Notes under the pieces: generated by a model | The model's input: the letters and a program-made list of their open reading frames with translations, nothing else | What the model was told of the DNA's origin: nothing | Database searches by the model: none | Position numbers and translations under genes: made by a program | Part shown: in pieces, positions 62,703 to 64,000 of the stretch | How the letters are laid out: every line of letters begins with the position of its first letter | Position numbering within the stretch: position 1 is the stretch's first letter | Assembly: GCF_029910235.1 (NCBI RefSeq) | Contig: NZ_CP112875.1 | Location: 161,632-225,631 of the forward strand | Length of the DNA stretch: 64,000 nucleotides | Origin: Pseudanabaena galeata CCNP1313 | GTDB lineage: Bacteria > Cyanobacteriota > Cyanobacteriia > Pseudanabaenales > Pseudanabaenaceae | Reading direction: 5' to 3'

Positions 62703-63083
62703 CTAATTATGCGAATCAGGCAGTTGAACCACGTTGCCTGCGATGAGCTGCCATTGACCATTTAGCATCGCCCAAGTTCTTCCATATCGATAATAGCCAT
62801 GAAAATCTTGACCATTCATAGATCCACTGATTTCTGCTTTAACGGTTACAGTAGCTAAATTTTCAAAAGTTTCAATGATTTGGTCTGTGAAAGTGATGCT
62901 GTGGAAGATGACCATTTTATTTCTATGCGCTTCTAAGTCATCAGATTTTGATGCTACAGATCCGTCTAGAAAAACAAATTGCAACTGATTAGAAATTAAT
63001 TCATTCAGTGTATTTACATCATTAGCGAGTTGAGCTTTGCGGATACGCTCTTCCAGATCTTGAATTGTTTTTTCCATATTCAT
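62703..63083 (-). CDS. SnoaL/DUF4440-like protein
   Basis: 126 residues, NTF2-like cone fold by pattern: IQDLEERIRKAQLANDVNTLNELISNQLQFVFLDG, a central beta segment with VTVKAEISGSMNGQDFHGYYRYGRTWAMLNGQWQLIAGN, read in parts. Such small proteins are isomerase-like or ligand-binding. No catalytic residues can be named. It is convergent with topA (16-base gap). Confidence 0.7.
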   Translation of the reverse strand: MNMEKTIQDLEERIRKAQLANDVNTLNELISNQLQFVFLDGSVASKSDDLEAHRNKMVIFHSITFTDQIIETFENLATVTVKAEISGSMNGQDFHGYYRYGRTWAMLNGQWQLIAGNVVQLPDSHN

Positions 63084-63249
63084 CTTTTTAGGTTATTCCG
63101 TAATGCTTTGACTTTGATCTTCGTGATAAGTGCAATTTCCTGAATTACCAAGCCTTAGTAGCTAAAGTCTGAGTTGATTGCTGAAATCTTGTAAATACAA
63201 AGTTCCCAATCCAGCGTGTCTCTCAGTGAGTAAAGGAAAAAAGTAGTTT

Positions 63250-63831
63250 TTAAATTCCTGCTTTTGTAAGGAACTGCTTTACTGTTACTTTTAAATCTGG
63301 GAATAACTCATCAGTTAATAGTCGATCACCTTGATAAGTCTCTGGAGGGCGATCGGGATAAAACACCGTTAAGGTTTTTCCCATTGGATCGATAACCCAT
63401 ACTCTTAATACTCCAGATTTCAGATAATCCCCAGCCTTTGCCACAAACTCCCGAAACGTTTGTCCTTCTGACATAATCTCAATGACTAATTCAGGCGGTA
63501 CTGGGCACATCTCATTACCTACGTTACTAGGCAACCGCTCCATCGAAATATAGGTCAAATCAGGTACAGGACACCAATCCTGATCGTTGCGTGTTAACAC
63601 AATTCCCCATTCTGGATAGACAAAGCCTTTGCCTTCAAACAAAGTTCGTAAAAAAATCAATAATTCTGCTTGTAAAGAAGCATGAAATCTTTTTGGCGAC
63701 ATTTTTCTTATGACTTGACCATCAATAAATTCATAATTCTGATCAGACTCAGGGCTTGCCAAAAACTCCGCCAATGTCAGTCGAGGAGATTTAGCTGTCT
63801 CTATGACTGGCGATTGGATCACTGTAGTCAT
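63250..63831 (-). CDS. Uma2-family (DUF820) protein
   Basis: 193 residues from MTTVIQSPVIETAK; seven further codons upstream (to 63852) are open but less likely. QNYEFIDGQVIRKMSPKRFH, CPVPDLTYIS, ELVIEIMSEGQTFREFVAKA and RVWVIDPMGKTLTVFYPD are the family blocks. Predicted PD-(D/E)XK fold, function unknown. It is the third Uma2 gene in the window. Confidence 0.82.
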   Translation of the reverse strand: MTTVIQSPVIETAKSPRLTLAEFLASPESDQNYEFIDGQVIRKMSPKRFHASLQAELLIFLRTLFEGKGFVYPEWGIVLTRNDQDWCPVPDLTYISMERLPSNVGNEMCPVPPELVIEIMSEGQTFREFVAKAGDYLKSGVLRVWVIDPMGKTLTVFYPDRPPETYQGDRLLTDELFPDLKVTVKQFLTKAGI

Positions 63832-64000
63832 TTTAATACTCCTTTTTTGCAAAAAGTTGATGTTTTCCCAATTTATTGAGAATATTCTCGCAATTATGCC
63901 AACTGAGCCTCACCTATATCTTAGCTGTAGCAGGGCTGAGTTAAATATTAAGATAGATCATAGAGTAATCGTAAACACAGGACTAACTTAATCCCAATCC

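Overview
The window looks like cyanobacterial DNA of moderate GC. GCGATCGC (HIP1-type) octamers occur throughout, and the gene families are typical of cyanobacteria: a CyRepA1-like replication protein, Uma2/DUF820 proteins, CBS/PAS/GAF signalling proteins and a DUF4157 protein. Pseudanabaena or a relative would fit, but I cannot prove the genus. A plasmid-type replication protein (1125-4328), a parAB pair with two copies of a near-perfect 22-nt palindrome (candidate parS, 7548 and 9006) and an extra topoisomerase I (60419-62686) suggest a large plasmid or plasmid-derived island.

Layout. 1-9.5 kb: end of a HAD hydrolase gene, the rep gene, a MITE, an intact IS982-family element, a SWIM zinc-finger protein and parAB. 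9.5-14.4 kb: a cupin, two unrecognised proteins, a small FinO-like-annotated protein and a MrfA/YprA-like DEAH helicase. 14.5-32 kb: what reads as a complete class 1 DISARM anti-phage system in two convergent arms, drmD-drmMI on the plus strand and drmA-drmB-(brnTA)-drmC on the minus strand. The arms meet at a patch of toxin-antitoxin genes, a Uma2 gene and dispersed palindromic repeats. drmMI has two of these repeats inserted in frame.

32.6-38.2 kb: an AAA ATPase with a PD-(D/E)XK-like tail, an alpha/beta hydrolase, a GT1 glycosyltransferase, and decayed PIN-toxin and IS982 relics. 38.3-46.4 kb: two close paralogues of an HTH-STAND NTPase-TPR protein. The first is intact. The second is split by an IS4-family insertion with a clean 9-bp target duplication, and removing it restores the frame. 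A response regulator lies between them. 46.5-58 kb: a DUF4157 (eCIS-type) protein, a large CBS/PAS hybrid histidine kinase, a REC-kinase next to a CBS/GAF/PAS sensor without a kinase domain, and an exported protein. 58.7-64 kb: an IS1-family element with a -1 frameshift, two Uma2 genes, topA and a SnoaL-like protein.

The DNA is rich in small mobile repeats: at least three MITE families, one nested in another, and long perfect palindromes with a GGCGGCGC-GAA-GCGCCGCC-type core. The best candidates for further work are the split DISARM island with its neighbouring helicase, the duplicated STAND locus with copy-specific internal repeats, and the parS palindromes. All assignments come from reading motifs; no database search was run.
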